Notes under the pieces: generated by a model | The model's input: the letters and a program-made list of their open reading frames with translations, nothing else | What the model was told of the DNA's origin: nothing | Databases searched by the model: none | Assembly: GCF_016056295.1 (NCBI RefSeq) | Contig: NZ_JAECZB010000002.1 | Location: forward strand, 32,425-96,424 | Direction of reading: 5' to 3' | Source of the DNA: Atlanticothrix silvestris CENA357 | Lineage (GTDB): Bacteria; Cyanobacteriota; Cyanobacteriia; Cyanobacteriales; Nostocaceae | DNA length: 64,000 nt | Program-made: the position numbers and the translations under genes | Shown: piece by piece, positions 63,861-64,000 of the stretch | Numbering within the stretch: position 1 is the first letter of the stretch | How the letters are laid out: each line of letters opens with the position of its first letter

Positions 63861-63973
63861 ATCTTCTAACTCATTATGAAAGAATGTTGATGATCACACC
63901 ATTAAATATTCATGTTCCAAGGTCTAACTTTCGAGTTCGGATGCGGAATCACCAAGCTCAAAGGTAGAACGAT
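63861..63973 (-). ncRNA. 5S rRNA-like sequence, divergent
   Basis: Read on the minus strand, this contains TGATTCCGCATCCGAACTCG-AAAGTTAGACC, which aligns with the loop B/C-helix III core of 5S rRNA (TGA-CCCCATGCCGAACTC-AGAAGTGAAACG in E. coli). ATCGTTCTA at one end can pair with TAGAAGAT at the other with one bulged G, giving a ~113-nt RNA, close to 5S size. There are no 16S or 23S genes adjacent. Either a divergent/solitary 5S gene, a pseudo-5S, or another RNA sharing the core. The window ends 27 bp beyond. Confidence 0.4.
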
Positions 63974-64000
63974 CGCCTTTTTTACTCCATTATTCATGTT

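Overview
The window looks like chromosome of a filamentous, probably heterocyst-forming cyanobacterium (Nostocales type). Pointers are frequent HIP1 octamers (GCGATCGC), low to moderate GC, long AT-rich spacers, families of short cyanobacterial repeats, heptamer tandem repeats, a Mo-nitrogenase C-terminal-domain protein, an agmatinase, and a thioredoxin/ArsR pair that matches the Anabaena trxA2-rexT locus including the vicinal cysteines 40-41. The first ~1.04 kb is different: it carries the 3' part of sbtA and a complete sbtB (Na+/bicarbonate symporter and its PII-like regulator), is ~58% GC in the stretches I counted by hand, has a textbook Shine-Dalgarno site and ends in a perfect GC-rich terminator. 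It is either a transferred segment or a foreign sequence joined to this contig.

Layout. 1-1,040: sbtA'-sbtB. 1,059-8,165: DUF2079 membrane protein, an Omp85 outer-membrane protein, a RelE-type toxin-antitoxin pair, a kinase-fold protein and an LpxB-like protein. 8,243-13,615: a signalling block with a NarL-type regulator, a decayed PAS/histidine kinase, two REC-histidine kinases and a CheY-like protein. 13,996-26,892: a minus-strand exopolysaccharide locus (WecG-like GT26, zinc-ribbon methyltransferase, Wzx flippase, pyruvyltransferase, a divergent MurB-like flavoprotein, three GT2-like and two GT4 transferases, Wzy-like polymerase), bordered by two wrecks: a GT4 gene with its middle deleted and the duplicated tail of the methyltransferase gene. 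28,151-31,775: tRNA-Leu(CAA), an FMN 2-hydroxy-acid oxidase, a Mo-nitro_C protein and obg.

31,848-37,888 is a compact lasso-peptide gene cluster in the order B1 (RRE/PqqD-like), B2 (Cys protease), C (Asn-synthetase-like cyclase), A (61-aa precursor with the YxxP-L-G-T leader), K (HPr-kinase-like) and D (ABC exporter). It is the most interesting system here: the predicted core would start with Leu, close a 9-residue ring on Asp, and have an unusually long PAT-rich tail.

38,480-47,103: tRNA-Gln, two Wzc-like polysaccharide co-polymerase/ATPase genes (only one with a C-terminal Tyr cluster), a conserved membrane protein and a SpoIID-like protein; the Wzc proteins probably serve polymer export like that of the upstream locus. 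47,891-63,658: housekeeping and stress genes (RNase Z, Uma2 nuclease, SDR, GST, thioredoxin/RexT, TPR protein, RNase D-like, PaiB-like, VOC, aldehyde dehydrogenase, agmatinase, FAD monooxygenase) separated by repeat-rich spacers and a broken HAD phosphatase gene. The last ~120 bp hold a minus-strand sequence resembling the core of 5S rRNA. I found no CRISPR array, intact insertion sequence or prophage.
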